From contig DAEG01000104.1 in assembly GCA_002495235.1 (NCBI GenBank), forward strand, positions 1-7,062: a stretch of 7,062 nt of DNA, read 5' to 3'. Shown piece after piece: positions 5,568 through 7,062 of the stretch; within the stretch, counting starts at the first letter, position 1; every line of letters begins with the position of its first letter. The position numbers and the translations under genes are program-made. The DNA is from Euryarchaeota archaeon UBA287 (lineage in GTDB: Archaea > Thermoplasmatota > UBA186 > UBA287). The notes beneath the pieces were generated by a model. It did no database searches. It was given only the letters and a program-made list of their open reading frames with translations, and had not been told where the DNA came from.

Positions 5568-6554
5568 ATGCTGGAGTGCTTCTCCCATCACTACGGGCGG
5601 TGCAGGCCCTACAGGGAGTTCTGCGGGAAAAGAGCGCGAAGCGCCGGGGAGATACCTCCCATATTCGTGCCTGTGCTCAAGAGGTATCCGCTCCTGTCTG
5701 TGGACAGGTCCGATGTCGTCCTTACTCTGACGTCCTCCGGCACCTCCGGGGAGAAGACTGTACTCTTCCTGAACGGAGAGAGCCTGGACAACCTGACGAC
5801 CATAGCGGAGAGGGTCTACGGAGGCATGGGGCTCGTCAACAAGGAGGAGAGAGACAACTACCTCTGCTTCACCTATGACCCGGAGCACGCGAAGGACATT
5901 GGAACCGCGTGGAGCGACAAGAACAACATGAGCTTCACCAGAGTGAACAGGGCGTTCTATGCCCTTAAATGGAGAGGCAAAGGCTTCTACTTTGACAGGG
6001 AGGGGGCCGTCGAATGCCTGCGCAGTTACTCCGAGGAGGGACTGCCGGTGAGGATCCTCGGCTTTCCTGCCTACATGGCAGAGACCCTCAGGGAATTCGA
6101 GGAACGCTATGGGAGCATCGATCTCGGTGAGAGGAGCTTTGTCCTGCCCGGCGGCGGATGGAAGAACAAGAGAGGACAGATGAGCAAAGCGGATTTCAGG
6201 AGGATGATAAGAGAGACCACTGGCATACCGGAAGAGAACGTCAGGGACTGCTACGGCCTAGCGGAGCACGGCGTGCCCTATGTGGAGTGCGAGTTCGGTA
6301 ACATGCACGTGCCTATATACGCCGAAGCACGCGCCATAGATCCAAGGACGATGGAGGAGCGCTCTGAAGGGCTCCTGCACCTGATGACCCCATACAACCT
6401 GACGTCTCCATACATGTCCGTACTGACAACAGATTACGGAACCGTGAAGAGCGGCTGCGGGTGCGGAAGAGAGAGGCCATACATAGAGATCTTCGGCAGG
6501 GCCGGAGTGAAGAAGTACGCGGGATGCGCCATATCAGCCCTGCAGTACCTCTAG
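5568..6554 (+). CDS. LuxE/PaaK-like acyl-protein synthetase (adenylate-forming)
   Basis: A cytoplasmic enzyme of the LuxE branch of adenylate-forming ligases, which activates a carboxylic acid with ATP to acyl-AMP. In bacterial LuxE the acyl group then passes to a cysteine near the C-terminus. Numbering from ATG 5568 (328 aa): HHYGRCRPYREFC (7-19), ATP-binding loop TSSGTSG (55-61), LPGGGWK (193-199), DCYGLAEHG (227-235), TTDYG (287-291), PaaK-like CGCGRERPYIEIFGR (297-311) and KYAGCAISA (316-324) with Cys320 in the acyl-acceptor position. GAGG at 5559-5562 is a fair Shine-Dalgarno site for this ATG, but homology continues about 20 codons upstream without a normal start codon, so the true N-terminus is probably longer or fused to the GNAT protein. 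No LuxC-type reductase lies alongside, so reduction to aldehyde is not supported. The acyl substrate is unknown. Confidence 0.85.
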   Translation: MLECFSHHYGRCRPYREFCGKRARSAGEIPPIFVPVLKRYPLLSVDRSDVVLTLTSSGTSGEKTVLFLNGESLDNLTTIAERVYGGMGLVNKEERDNYLCFTYDPEHAKDIGTAWSDKNNMSFTRVNRAFYALKWRGKGFYFDREGAVECLRSYSEEGLPVRILGFPAYMAETLREFEERYGSIDLGERSFVLPGGGWKNKRGQMSKADFRRMIRETTGIPEENVRDCYGLAEHGVPYVECEFGNMHVPIYAEARAIDPRTMEERSEGLLHLMTPYNLTSPYMSVLTTDYGTVKSGCGCGRERPYIEIFGRAGVKKYAGCAISALQYL

Positions 6555-7062
6555 GTTTATCTTCTGCCACTGTCTGTGAGAGCTGGGCAGACCCTGCACC
6601 CAGTATATGTCCAGAGTGTCAAGGTCACAGCAGTGTGATGCCACGGTGCCGTCGGTGAGCTTTCCGTCTTCGTAGCACTGGTACTCCACGGTGAGCCCTG
6701 CCTCGAGCACGGGCACTCCGTCCTTCTCGAGGACAAGATTGCCGTCTCTGTCATAGCAGTAGTGCATGCCGGATATGACCTCCATCCAGGTATAGGGTGA
6801 GATCCTTCCATAGTTGTTCATGAGAGCCCAACGTGCAGAATTGTAGCAGTACTCAACAGCCTCCGCGGAGGGATCTGCGCTCACATCCACCCTCTCACGC
6901 ATGGGCACGCTCGTCATTTTTCCATCCTCATAGCTGTAATCAGACCTCATCTGGTTCGTGAGCACTATCGTGTCATTCTCTGGTTCCCTCAAGGCGTGAT
7001 GGAACGGCAATTTCTCCACCACCACCATCCGGGAGGTGTCAGCGAGCATGTAGTTCATGCCC
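6534..7062 (-). CDS. Probable C45-type Ntn hydrolase/acyltransferase, C-terminal part
   Basis: The minus-strand frame is open from the right edge to TGA 6536-6534, so this is the last 176 codons of a longer gene. The ATG at 7058-7056 is probably internal, because GMNYMLADTSRMVVVE reads as a continuing domain. The order ADxSxxxVVVE, then HHALREPENDTIVLTNQ, resembles the C-terminal half of C45 autoproteolytic acyltransferases (acyl-CoA:6-APA acyltransferase-like), where the Asn of a TNH-type motif is conserved; here it is TNQ (34-36 from that ATG). The self-cleavage Cys would lie outside the window, so activity cannot be judged. The ending WQKINLEVLQG fits the family's closing strand. It converges on the synthetase gene, overlapping its 3' end by 21 bp. 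The family call is moderate; another Ntn hydrolase group is possible. Confidence 0.55.
   Translation of the reverse strand, partial: GMNYMLADTSRMVVVEKLPFHHALREPENDTIVLTNQMRSDYSYEDGKMTSVPMRERVDVSADPSAEAVEYCYNSARWALMNNYGRISPYTWMEVISGMHYCYDRDGNLVLEKDGVPVLEAGLTVEYQCYEDGKLTDGTVASHCCDLDTLDIYWVQGLPSSHRQWQKINLEVLQG

Noticed and set aside
5409..5888. 159-codon minus-strand frame over the GNAT-LuxE junction
   Set aside because: It covers the junction and could look like an inserted gene, but its translation is low-complexity and it opposes the conserved LuxE N-terminal region and ATP loop.

Overview
The window looks like chromosomal DNA from an anaerobic archaeon, most likely a euryarchaeote or Thermoplasmatota-type lineage. 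Four things support this: a four-subunit pyruvate:ferredoxin oxidoreductase operon in the order gamma-delta-alpha, TATA boxes about 26 nt before two GTG starts (leaderless transcripts), strong Shine-Dalgarno sites only inside the operon, and heavy use of AGA/AGG for Arg and ATA for Ile. The genus cannot be settled from the sequence alone. I see no rRNA, tRNA, CRISPR array, insertion sequence or phage gene.

Left part (1-1862, minus strand): porC, porD and the first 357 codons of porA, joined by two ATGA start/stop overlaps; porA, and presumably porB, run off the left edge. The operon promoter lies in a 176-bp gap (1863-2038). It has a TATA element and, just upstream, a 6-4-6 palindrome, with related half-sites around both. 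This suggests regulated expression of the gateway enzyme between pyruvate and acetyl-CoA.

Middle part (2039-4380): two divergent genes for exported proteins separated by 110 bp. One is an alpha/beta hydrolase with a complete Ser-Asp-His set (minus strand). The other is a TPR domain fused to a calcineurin-type metallophosphoesterase (plus strand). Both carry signal peptides and probably act outside the cytoplasmic membrane; their substrates are unknown.

Right part (4421-7062): a 364-aa protein with an N-terminal GNAT fold and a degenerate GNAT-like C-terminal half is followed by a LuxE/PaaK-like adenylate-forming acyl-protein synthetase. The LuxE-type homology extends upstream of the first usable ATG and enters the GNAT gene's frame exactly at a tandem GATAGATA. 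The two are therefore either one broken or frameshifted fusion gene, or two genes with a very unusual start. A carboxylate-activating enzyme coupled to a GNAT suggests an N-acylation module. Converging on it, with overlapping 3' ends, is the C-terminal part of a probable C45-type Ntn hydrolase/acyltransferase, whose N-terminus lies beyond the right edge. The GNAT-LuxE pair is the most unusual part of the window.
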